In this document: in pieces, positions 31,109-40,698 of the stretch
How positions within the stretch are numbered: position 1 is the stretch's first letter
Layout: each line of letters opens with the position of its first letter
Origin: Septoria linicola
Taxonomy: Eukaryota > Ascomycota > Dothideomycetes > Mycosphaerellales > Mycosphaerellaceae
Length of the DNA: 64,000 bases
Direction: 5' to 3'
Assembly: GCA_024114885.1 (NCBI GenBank)
Contig: CP099424.1
Coordinates: 1,550,001-1,614,000 of the forward strand
Position numbers and translations under genes: made by a program
The notes under the pieces: model-generated
Told to the model about the DNA's origin: nothing
The model's input: only the letters and a program-made list of their open reading frames with translations
Databases searched by the model: none

Positions 31109-32403
31109 AGGGGAAGGTGTTTCATGGTGCTCTCACTACGCAAAATACGGTGGTTGGGGCAGAGGAAGATTCGCTGCGTGGTAATCCTGGTTTGCGTTCA
31201 TGTTGGACTCAAGCGATGTGTTGCAGGCGAGGAGGCTTGACGCGCATGAGCTGCGGCGGTCTCTCGGCGTGTCTTGCACTTGCTGTTCGCGAACCTTTGG
31301 TCATCCGAGGCCTCAAGAGGCATCCCCATAGCTTCAAGCTTGTAGCGGGAACAAGAGCTCTCTTACGGCCCCATCTGAAGTCTGAAGCTCACAAGCATCA
31401 GTGCAGAAACTGGCTTCGTGGGGACTTTGTCTGTATTACTGCGTAATCCTTTATTTCTTCTGCGCGTCTGGATCTCAAACTTGATTCTCCGTTCTTGCTT
31501 GCGATGAAAGTCATGCATCTAGCCTAAGTGGCGTGGAACTTATTGCTGTCATTGTGAGTAATTCCTGCTTGTGGCTTGATGGAGCATATTGTCAGTGTAG
31601 GGAAGAAGCTTGAGTGGCTTTACCGTGAGTCGACAGGCACATCTTGTGGTAATGCTTATGTCCCGTGCTCCATCACCGGCAGTATCAGTAACATGTCTTC
31701 CTCGGCGTGCCGGGCGTGCCGGTCGTCTTTCGACAACTGAAGTTGTGCAGACGACATCTCGTGCGTGCTAGAATAGCGGCTGGCTAGCGGTGCAGATCTT
31801 CTCCACCTGCTCTGGAGTCCAGAAGCCAAGGCCAAGCATAATGGGGCAGCTTCGCATCCTCTGGCATGATATGTCGTTTCTCAAGCGAGCAGATTTGATA
31901 AAAGAGCGCTCGATAGCCGCAAGACGATGTGTTGTAAAGCTGATGTTGATGTGTGAATACGAGACGTGACACAATAGAGTTGATCGCCACCATTGCTAGT
32001 GCCCAAAATAGTCATGGACAAGGGTGGTGCAGGAGGCGTTCTAGCTTGTTTTGAACGGCGAAGGAGAGAACATTCTGCTCACCACACATCTCTCTCACGC
32101 CGCTCACATCGCCTGCAACAATCCAACGACATTCGCTTCTTGAAACTACCATCTCCGGAGACCATCTGTAGTCCAGTCACTCGCTAATTTTCGACACTGC
32201 CGGCATCAGGAAGGCACAACCGACCGACCCGCACGCAGGAACGTTGAGATCTGACAAGTCGGCAAACACGAAGGGAGACGCGGCTTGCATACAACACCAA
32301 GACTGTCCGGACAGCACCAAAGCGCACACTTTAGCGAGGCCAAACTGCTCACGAGCAGGTCTATATCAGCTTCCGAGCATAATACATCTATTCTTCCATC
32401 ACA
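31109..32403. other. intergenic, no gene recognised
   Basis: About 1.3 kb. One 114-codon frame right after the secreted-protein stop has no recognisable feature and is likely chance. Confidence 0.55.
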
Positions 32404-33300
32404 ATGCGGCCTTCTGAGGTGCTAGCATCTGTGCTCCTCTTCTCTTCGGCCTGCGCAGGTCAAAAGGCTGGCTGGGCGGCCATCGAGGCACTGAATGGCG
32501 TGGATCCTCTGTTCCGACGACAGGACGAAAACGAAGACCGAACGACATTCGATCTATCCTTCACAGGCGAGCAGGGCGACACTGCAACCACAGAGCGAAC
32601 GACGGCACGAGCGACGCGGACCAGCGACAACGAAGACGCCACGACGACTGGCGATAGCGAAGCGACCTCGACTGGTGACAACAATGACGACAACTCATCG
32701 GGGACGAGGACTGGCACAGCAAGAGAGACTGGCGGCTCAGGGACACGCAAGTCTGGAGGCTCCTCCACGAAAACTTTTGATGCACGACTGCCGGCCGGTG
32801 GTGTCTCGATGATCACACCCAACGCAATGACGACAAAATACTACAAGATCAACGACTACATCACATTTGCCTGGAACTACACTTCTCTCTCGGTGACCCC
32901 ATCCGCAGTCGATGTCCTCGCCTCGTGTAGCAAGAATCAGGAAACGTACACTTTGGCGCTGAATCTGACAGTGGAGGAGACGCAAAGCTTCACATGGGAC
33001 ACTGGTGCTTTCCAGGCTAGTGCGACTGTGCCTTTGCTCACAGAGACCTACACACTCATCATCCACGATGCCGCGAAGGACGTTACGGACAGACCTCAGG
33101 CTGGATACCTGGGCACATACAACCAGTTCACCTTTGGCATGTACTCGCCTCAAGCGTACACGCCCATGGCTGACTATGTATGTGCCACCTGCAACGGCGC
33201 CACGAGCCTTGAGAAGCAGACATGGCTGGCTCTGCTCGGCATGGTCAGCGTGACTGTGATCACGTTTGGCTGGTTCACTGGTGTGGCCGGCTTGTGGTAG
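32404..33300 (+). CDS. secreted, membrane-tethered Ser/Thr-rich protein (DUF7137-like)
   Basis: Single exon, 298 residues. Signal peptide (about 1-18), then a Thr/Ser/Asp-rich, probably O-glycosylated stretch to residue ~125, then a compact domain beginning AGGVSMITPNAMTTKYYKIN with N-glycosylation sites and a CATCNG motif, and finally a hydrophobic C-terminus (about 275-295) that can be a membrane segment or GPI signal. From memory, this ITP..YYKI.DY..FAWNYTSL pattern belongs to the fungal family DUF7137, whose function is unknown. A wall or plasma-membrane location is inferred from the ends. Confidence 0.8.
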   Translation: MRPSEVLASVLLFSSACAGQKAGWAAIEALNGVDPLFRRQDENEDRTTFDLSFTGEQGDTATTERTTARATRTSDNEDATTTGDSEATSTGDNNDDNSSGTRTGTARETGGSGTRKSGGSSTKTFDARLPAGGVSMITPNAMTTKYYKINDYITFAWNYTSLSVTPSAVDVLASCSKNQETYTLALNLTVEETQSFTWDTGAFQASATVPLLTETYTLIIHDAAKDVTDRPQAGYLGTYNQFTFGMYSPQAYTPMADYVCATCNGATSLEKQTWLALLGMVSVTVITFGWFTGVAGLW

Positions 33301-33778
33301 ATGTCCTAGCGTCTATTGTGTCGGATTTTGTATAAAGCATTGCGGATGGCGTTGGAGGCTATTTGTTGGATGAAAATTTACGAGCTTCAACGGACAAGCA
33401 GCACTCCTTAGGCAGTAGGGTCAAAAGGTCGGGAAATGGTTCGGCGTTTCAAATGTCCAACGGTGTACGGCTGCAAGTGTGAGGCATTGAGATGTGACAG
33501 ACAGAAAGCAGTAAATAATGCACGTACAGTAATGTCAGAGAGAACTTTCAATGAAGGCCGATCGTGGCATTGATAGCTTCGTCGGTCAGGAGTTAGTGCA
33601 TCGAGAAGCCCGAACAACCTGAACAACCTAGTGATGTGGCAGTCACGCCCCTGCAGTGAGTGGACCTTCTCAAGCACGCAGCTTGCAAATGCAGTGCAGT
33701 CGCTTCACCTTCGCAGCGCGCGTTTTTACTCCTTCGCCTGTTCGAATTAAGGTCTACAGCTTCTCAACGACCAAGATC
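33301..33778. other. intergenic, no gene recognised
   Basis: Promoter side of the F-box-like gene; an in-frame ATG at 33689 would extend that gene's first exon by 30 codons. Nothing else seen. Confidence 0.5.
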
Positions 33779-34457
33779 ATGGCAGAGCCCGGCGCCATCT
33801 CGATGTTGTCTCCCGACGTAAGCGGTGCCCCTTCTTCATGTTTCTCTCTAGCTCTGCTGACTTGTATGACAGGCAGTTGGCGATCAGGACAATGCCGAAG
33901 ACGGGCAGAAACTCACGACTTTTCGCCTGCTTGATCTACCAGCAGAACTCCAGCTACGTATCATCGAGTTTGCGGTCACAGAGCAGGCGCCAATCTGGAT
34001 GACGTACGGAGCCTGGCTGTTGGGAAAGAAAGGTATTGACGGAGCTTACGATTCCGAACATGAAGGGGAATGGAGATCCGAAGTGGCAACACGCAAGCAG
34101 CCATCAATCACACGCGTGAGTCGAACCATTCGCGTCGATGCCATCAAGATGTACTACGAGAACAACTTCTTCGAGGCCGGGTACTGTCTAGCAGACGTCG
34201 ATACACATGAGGGCGAGGTCACGATAGAATGGCTGGCCGCCATTGGTCTCGAGAATAGACGGCGCATTCGGGACCTGGTCGTCTTCGACACTGGAGCAAG
34301 CCTGGACGAAATCGTGGAAGAAGAATATGATACGTGTTTGAGCGACTTCACAGAGAAGATGGATGTGCTTGGCTTCAATGCAGTCATTGGCGAGCCATTG
34401 AAAGACCATGAGCTGCCGCATTACAAGGTAAGCTTCAGGGCAGAGGACTACCTGTGA
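33779..34457 (+). CDS. F-box-like fungal protein
   Basis: Exons 33779-33817 and 33873-34457, intron 55 nt (GTAAGC...GACAG), 207 residues. The segment FRLLDLPAELQLRIIEFAV at about residues 32-50 has the LPxELxxxI pattern of F-box or related 2EXR-type fungal domains. The remainder is mixed alpha/beta, including an acidic central part. Many such short proteins exist in filamentous fungi with no assigned target. If it is a true F-box protein it would bind Skp1; no substrate-binding repeats are seen. An upstream ATG at 33689 is a possible alternative start. Confidence 0.65.
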
Positions 34458-34540
34458 TCGATCCGGTGACGAGGCTAGGTAAGGGAATTCTAGTTGGTTT
34501 CAGGTCTGCCCACTCCTTGACTAAATCTACTATAGCAGTA

Positions 34541-36251
34541 CTACTCCCTCGGATCTCTACCATCCCTTGCGGCCATTTCAGCATCATAATGCTCATCAGT
34601 CTCAAGATCGAACGGTAGGGGTTGTGTAATTGGCAAGATCGGCGCACCGACCTCTTCAAGCTGTTTCAATCTTCGTGCAGTCAAGGGATGCGATCGGTTG
34701 ATCGAATAGATCTTTACGCGATGGCATGATGAAGTAACGTGCAGGTCAAAGTTCCTGTCACAAACAGTCAGCACGTGAAAACAATCATCTTCACAGGCTC
34801 AGCACTTACCAGGCGCTCCTCACATAAGTCGGCTGCGTGTTCAACGCATTGTCCCAAGTCCTGCAGCAGAACTCCAACCAGCCCTCCGCATCCACCGGAA
34901 GTTCTATCCACCAAGTCCGCATCCCGTAGTAGTACTTCTTACTCAGATTCTCGAACGGCACCTCATACCAAACAGACCCACCATCCGCCGAAACCTCCAC
35001 TCTCTCGGGCCAGTGCCCTCCAGTACCACCCGAGTACGCCCACCCAGTAAGCTTGATCTTCCCATCATGCACAATCTGATCCATATTCACCGGCGTCATG
35101 ATCGCACTGCTGACCGGCATATCCTGAATCGAGAAGCCATTCGAATACAGCACGTTCTGCTTGCCCAGCTGCGGCGTGTAATACAGATACTCCTTCTTCT
35201 GCACAGGCGCCTGGCTCGGACCCTTGATCGCTCGGATCTTATACAACCACTTACAACTTCTCGCGCCAATATACCCAAAGACCACAACTCTCAACGGAAA
35301 GCCGTGGATTCTGGGCAGAGGCTCTCCGTTCATTTCCCAAGCGAGCATGACTTCTTCGAATTTGACTTTTCGGTAAGGCACAGACACGACATAGTTGTAG
35401 ACTTTGCCCTTTTTGAAATATGTGTCTGCGCCGAAGAATTCGAAGTGGATGTCTTCGGCGTCGCCTTTGATGCCGCCGCAGTAGTCGATTACGTCTTTGA
35501 GGTAGACGCCTCCCCAGCGAGCGTTGCCGATGGCGCCTTCGCCCCAGGGTGCGTTGATGAGTTCATCGCCGTCGCCGGGATATTGACTGATTTGCTCGAT
35601 TCGTCGCGTGCCGGAGCATTGGAGAGCTACAACGTGGGAGCGCTTGGGGAAGAGAGATTCGTTCTTGAGATCGGAGAGTGTGAGTTTCTTAGGATTGTTG
35701 ACGAGACCTTCGATGTCGAGGTCGTAGGCTTCTTCGTCTATCTCGGGAATACCTCCGTGGTTGCGGACGAAGAAGTCCTTGTTGGAAGTGATTTCTGTCT
35801 CAACGAGGCGTTTTCGTGGTGGCTCGCCATTATAGGGGAATTGCAGCACGTGAATCATGTCGGCGCTCTTTTCTTGTTGAACATATTTCCAGCTGATGTC
35901 GGGGATATCTTGAAGAGTAGGACCGTTCGCGTAGTGGTACTGCTTCCATCTCACGCCTTCGAGGATCGGGTTGGTATTGGGAAGTGGTTGAAGTTGGAAC
36001 TCGGGAGGGGATGGGAACTTGTACTGAGCAAGAATGCGTTCACATTCTGCACGCTTCTCGGGGTACTTCTCCCATTCAACATAACCCTTCCAACCTGAGC
36101 GCTCTTCGGGAAAGTTTGGCACTTCTGTGGTCTCGAACGGGAAGTCCTTGAAGGACCCTAAGTTCGGCAGTACGACTTTGCTATCTGCTTTGTGCTTGGT
36201 GTTTGGTTGACTGCTAACCACATCGTGGTACGAAGAGTTCGGGACTGTCAT
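34541..36251 (-). CDS. sulfite oxidase-type molybdenum enzyme
   Basis: Exons 36251-34810 and 34754-34541, intron 55 nt (GTAAGT...GACAG), 551 residues. The molybdopterin domain has the signature HVVALQCSGTRR, whose cysteine is the expected molybdenum ligand, and the IHGFPLRVVVFGYIGARSCKW segment. A C-terminal dimerisation domain follows (LTGWAYSGG, WWIELPV, TWDNALNTQP), with the Trp codon split by the intron. There is no cytochrome b5 domain, so it resembles the plant-type enzymes that pass electrons to oxygen. The expected reaction is sulfite to sulfate. No clear targeting signal at either end. Confidence 0.9.
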
Positions 36252-36902
36252 TTCGGAATCGTTTCCTAACTCTAGCGTTGAGACGGATCCAGAAGTCAGT
36301 CGGAGGAGAGCTGTCCGAGCAGCTAGATTGATATATGAGAGGAAGTGTTTGCTCGCTTACATTTGCTACCAGGCCAAGGTAGCACTATTTACTCCGTGCA
36401 ATCCGGCAGTTGTTATTGCATCGCAACTGGACCTGGGACAGTGCTTCACTTCACAGCATCATGATGAGCACAAGATAGCAATCGGAGGCTAGGCGCACGA
36501 ATTTCGGCAAGGATATGAGACGAGGTGTCGCGTACGAAAGACCTGCTTAGTGGAGCAAGAATGAAGCACACCACTAGCAACTAGCAATAAGACAAGCTTG
36601 ACGCACGAATCTTGATGTACGCATTGTCATGGCACTGTAAGCGTGCTCGTAAGCGACGTGCGCAGTCGCTTCGGGAGCAAAGCGGAAGTGCAGCATCGTT
36701 GTCACTTTCTGAACTACACTCGGTCTTATCCTGTGTGACACACTGGCTTGTGCGGGTATCGTGGATGTGTTATCAGCAACCTGCGAAGAGGACTGTCTAA
36801 CTGTGTGACCTGTTGCTTGTGTTGAGCGTGGGAACTTGTTGGGTGGAGGAGAAGTGTGATCGGCAAGACCCGTAGCGTACATCATCGAAGTCGGATTTGT
36901 TG
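36252..36902. other. intergenic, no gene recognised
   Basis: Divergent promoter region between the sulfite oxidase and a small plus-strand gene. Short frames only. Confidence 0.5.
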
Positions 36903-37277
36903 ATGTCGTTCAATCCTACCTCTGCGCGGCACACATATCGGAGCAGCATGTTACTACGATCTCGACCGAAAGCGCGCAGCCTGCGCGCTTTCACAAGAAG
37001 CTATCTATCGCAGCACGAAGCTCGAAATGTCCTCAATACGGAAGCTATCGCCAAACTACAACGGCATGAACAGGCAATCGCCGCTCGATCACGAAAAGTG
37101 CCTCCTCGGGGGTCAGACAAGTGGTTCTACCTGACAGCGATTGGTTTGACATTGGCAACACCTCCGATCGTATACTTTTGGTGGCAACACCGAGCCGAGC
37201 ATATGGGGAAGAAGAAGGAGGAGATGATCAGGCAGATCGAGATCAAGAGGAAGGAGTTCTTGGAGAACGAGCGATGA
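36903..37277 (+). CDS. small single-pass protein, probably mitochondrial
   Basis: Single exon of 124 residues from the ATG at 36903. The N-terminal 45 residues are rich in Arg, Ser and Thr without acidic residues, as in an import presequence. One membrane segment (WFYLTAIGLTLATPPIVYFW) lies at about residues 78-97, followed by a charged helical tail (KKKEEMIRQIEIKRKEF). The layout is that of a small inner-membrane assembly factor or subunit, but I do not recognise the family. Confidence 0.65.
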   Translation: MSFNPTSARHTYRSSMLLRSRPKARSLRAFTRSYLSQHEARNVLNTEAIAKLQRHEQAIAARSRKVPPRGSDKWFYLTAIGLTLATPPIVYFWWQHRAEHMGKKKEEMIRQIEIKRKEFLENER

Positions 37278-38152
37278 GCAAGGCCATTATAGAGGGACAC
37301 TATTACAAGGAAGGGACTCACGACAACGTTAGCGCGATTATCGTTGGGGAAAAGCGAGCTGAGACTGTTTGGGTTGAGCGAGGCACACGACGGAAACGCC
37401 TACAACGCTAGTGCGCTGGATTGGCCAGTCCTAGAAGGTCAACAAAGCCCGAGCCCTACATCGATGAACCAGGAGACGGCTGGATGGCACTTCGAAAAGG
37501 TCAGTCACGTCCACTTCAACAGGTGCCGTGAGCAAGGCATTGAGGGTTGGAATCTGTGGTAGCGGCCACTGCTTGGTTGGCCCCCGAGTTCAGGAGGGCG
37601 AAGGGATCGACGGGTCTGAGAGTGTAGCGCTCCGTTGCACTATGGTCCCATCTCATTGCGCACTGAGGCTCCAATTGCTGACTGTGTCTGGTCTGGCTCC
37701 GCACCATTGGCATGTCGGCGAGTTAAGGTTCAGATCGATCATAACATCCGCGCACAAAGCCTGGTTTACTTGCTCTGTCAAAAATCTACAACATGTTACG
37801 CAGTAAGCTATTTCAGTCTCTCTCAGCATGCCCGCTTGCCTGGTCTCTCTGCTTGTCTTCACGGATTTTAGGTCGCGGGTTCTATACTCCCGCACGAACT
37901 AACGTGGACGCACACTGCCATGTCAAAGCGACAAGCAACTCCCTCAGACACATAGCTCCTAGCCGGAAAGAATTGACCGGTGACTGATTAAGGCTCATTA
38001 ATATAGTCACGGGCATTGACTTGCTCGCTGCCGGTTTTGGCAGCTGGAATTACAACCAAAAGATGGTATAAGACCGAATCGCACGTTCTGCAGATCGTAA
38101 GCTACGCGCGCGTAGATATGAGCACCTGCAGAACCTTTTGACGAAGATCGCG
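37278..38152. other. intergenic or missing 5' exons of the next gene
   Basis: A protein-like charged frame continues upstream of 38153 to a stop at about 38072 without an ATG. If the downstream gene is real, its first exon should lie in this interval, but I could not identify it. Confidence 0.4.
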
Positions 38153-38469
38153 ATGGCGCAGCAGAAAATAAGACTAGGTCAAATCAAGTCGAGGATCGCA
38201 CTCGCGGAGCTCCAGCTCGAGCATCCCGCAGCTGAAGGAAAGCTTGTGGACATCGGATGCGCCCTAGTGAGGACCGCGCGTTCTGCTTCGTTAACCAAGC
38301 TGACACGGCCTAGATGGAAAAGTCTGAAGGAGCCAAGCAAATGGACGAAGTGGCTGCAGACATACGTGAGGAAATGGCTAGGGAGTTCGGAGACAGAGTC
38401 GAGCAGTCTACGCCAGCATCACGATGCAAGACTGACATCGGCAAGCGAGTTGTCACCACTAAATACTAG
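38153..38469 (+). CDS. doubtful small charged protein, possibly missing its 5' end
   Basis: Two open segments, 38153-38266 and 38314-38469, join in phase over a 47-nt intron (GTGAGG...CCTAG with CTGAC branch) to give 89 highly charged, helix-prone residues (LGQIKSRIALAELQLE; MDEVAADIREEMAREF). The amino-acid pattern is protein-like on both sides of the intron. The open frame extends some 25 codons upstream without an ATG, so an upstream exon may be missing. No family recognised. Confidence 0.4.
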
Positions 38470-38777
38470 TGCCGAGGACACGATATGGCAGAGAGGGGCG
38501 AAACCGCTGCAGTGAAGGAGAGAACAATGCCAAGCTTGACCTGAAACACTTCACGCATGAGCTAAGCAGCGCGCACTTCACCTCGATATTTGCCTATTCA
38601 GGGCTGCCGCCTGACAATGGCACAATAGCAAGCAAGTCAGCTCGATGGCTATTGTGACTAGGCAGACGAAATGTCTACAGATATCACTCTTCTACAGCAA
38701 TCAAATCTCCATCTGCTTCTTCAACAGTCTTTCACCGACCGTCACTTTCGAGCCCTGGCGGCCGCAAAACTGTCAGA

Positions 38778-39852
38778 ATGGGGAGCCTCCATCTCTCAAT
38801 CGGCTTGCTCATCGCAACTTCCTCGCTCGCTGCCTCTATCACATTCCTCATCACTCATCCAGAAAGACAAGAATACATATTGCGTCGCTTCATCGTTGCT
38901 TGGGTGGCAATTGCTGGCGCAATCTTCTGGCTTATGGCCAGCGCGCTTCTTGTCAGCCTCTTCCGACGACGCGGCAGAGCCAAGTCAGAAGCACTCGAGC
39001 CAGGCCGGCGCACCGATCGTGAGTGTTGCACACGTACTGCACACGAATGGAATTCAATACTGACATCTCAAGCAACAGCCGGTGGGATCAAATACTTCAG
39101 AAACGGAACTCGAGCGCCCACAATCAGCCGTCCCATTCCTCGAACACTGACATGCAACGCACTTCCATCAAGCTCAATGCGTAAGTCCACAAAATGCCTC
39201 CTTCACGGCTACATCCATTAACATCTCCCCAGCGAGCACAACATCAACCATGCCATCACCACCCGACTCGCCATCTCTAAAGCCTCCTGGCTCATCACGT
39301 TGCAACATGCTCATGTCGCCCGAACTTCCACCCCAACTCCCAAGCATCTTCTCGCCTTTCCAATTCCACCCACCAGACGACAAGATTCTCTATCCACAAC
39401 ACCAGGCACCACCGCGCAGCGATTCGCTCGCAGCTCTTGTGTCACCTAGCGAACCCACAACAACGACAACATCCAAAAGCACTTTCGATGAGATTATGCC
39501 CGAATCAAGTCCTCGGCACATACCATCCCGTCCTCAGAGCGAGCGCTGTTCCCTAGCATCGACTGTGTCCGATGTGTCGAGCTCAGCTTTACTCGAGCGC
39601 TGTATCAGCCGCGTCACGTTGGCGCCACCGCAGGAGGCGCATGTCTCCTCACACAAGTCCAGTACTACCGAGACTACAGGCCCTGGCTGGCCACCAGGCG
39701 AGAGCATCGAAGAGTTCCACAGGCAGACGATGGCCAAAGCAGGCAAGTCTTTGCCCCATTTGCCACAGGAGAACGGAACTTGGTACCGCTGCCATCTGAA
39801 GGAGGGAGGCGGAGGCCACAGGTTGAGCACATCGAGCATTTTAGGGACGTGA
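38778..39852 (+). CDS. hypothetical membrane protein, two N-terminal membrane segments
   Basis: Exons 38778-39018, 39079-39180 and 39233-39852 give 320 residues. The introns are 60 nt (GTGAGT...CAACAG) and 52 nt (GTAAGT...CCCAG). Two membrane segments at about residues 4-26 and 37-61 are separated by a short charged loop and followed by an Arg-rich stop-transfer (LFRRRGR). The rest is a cytosolic-type Ser/Pro-rich low-complexity tail with many possible phosphorylation sites. The middle exon is the least certain: its chosen frame is the only one without a stop. No family recognised. Confidence 0.6.
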
Positions 39853-40698
39853 TCATGCAAGCATTGGTCGTAGCGAAGCTCAGCAGGAGTTGTCTAGACA
39901 TTGGAGCTTTTCAGATTCGAAGGCTCACAGTGTTTTGGAGATGGTTAGCACTCAACGATCGAGCTGTATATGATGACGAAACCGATATAATATACAGAGC
40001 ACAGCAAACAATTTTCCAACGCGCTCTCCACTGCACATTTCCTCTCTGCGCACCTGCTCTCATGAGCAGCTACGCAATGAGAAAAGTCCCGCAAGCGGGG
40101 GTTGATACCGCTGCCATGTCAACCATCGACAAGCGACAGCAAGGCACGTCAGCGTCGCGGACTTGCACTTCTGCCAGCCGCTAGCATCGGATTTAGACTG
40201 AATGATCAGTCGACCATACAATGTTTGGTCTTTCACTCCCTCTGTACCTTCGTTTCCTGCTAGCGCTGTAGCGCTGTGTTCAATAAGGGCGGCTCAACCC
40301 GTGCCGCAATGTTGTCCATTAATGGCGAGGTCGCCGTCGTTCGCCTGGGGTCGCCAATTTGGCACCTGCATGTGAGTGTCGGGACATGAGAAATGTTGGA
40401 TCATACGGCTGCAAGCTGACGGCGCCGAAAGCGAAATCACGCCAAGGACAAAAGGCAATGCCGAGTCCTCATCTAACAAGTCGGCACCGCCATCTGTGTC
40501 AAAGTCAACTAGTAGTACAGGGTATCGTTTGCGCAGCGCAGTGCTGTAACCATGAAAACACCACGTTACCGGTCGTTCGATGCATCGTCTCGTCCTTTCC
40601 GAGCGACATCGGTCTTCCAAATGCTTTCCACACAGGCAGCATCTTCTCATCACTGCACTTTCGTTGATGCATGATCTTGTCCATGTGTGATAAGCGTC
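39853..40698. other. intergenic, no gene recognised
   Basis: Between convergent genes. A 134-codon frame at 39780-40184 overlaps the end of the membrane-protein gene in another frame and looks incidental. Confidence 0.5.

Noticed and set aside
35013..36098. 361-codon plus-strand frame antisense to sulfite oxidase
   Set aside because: It lies fully opposite a well-recognised enzyme, and its Val/Asp/Glu-rich composition is the expected antisense pattern.
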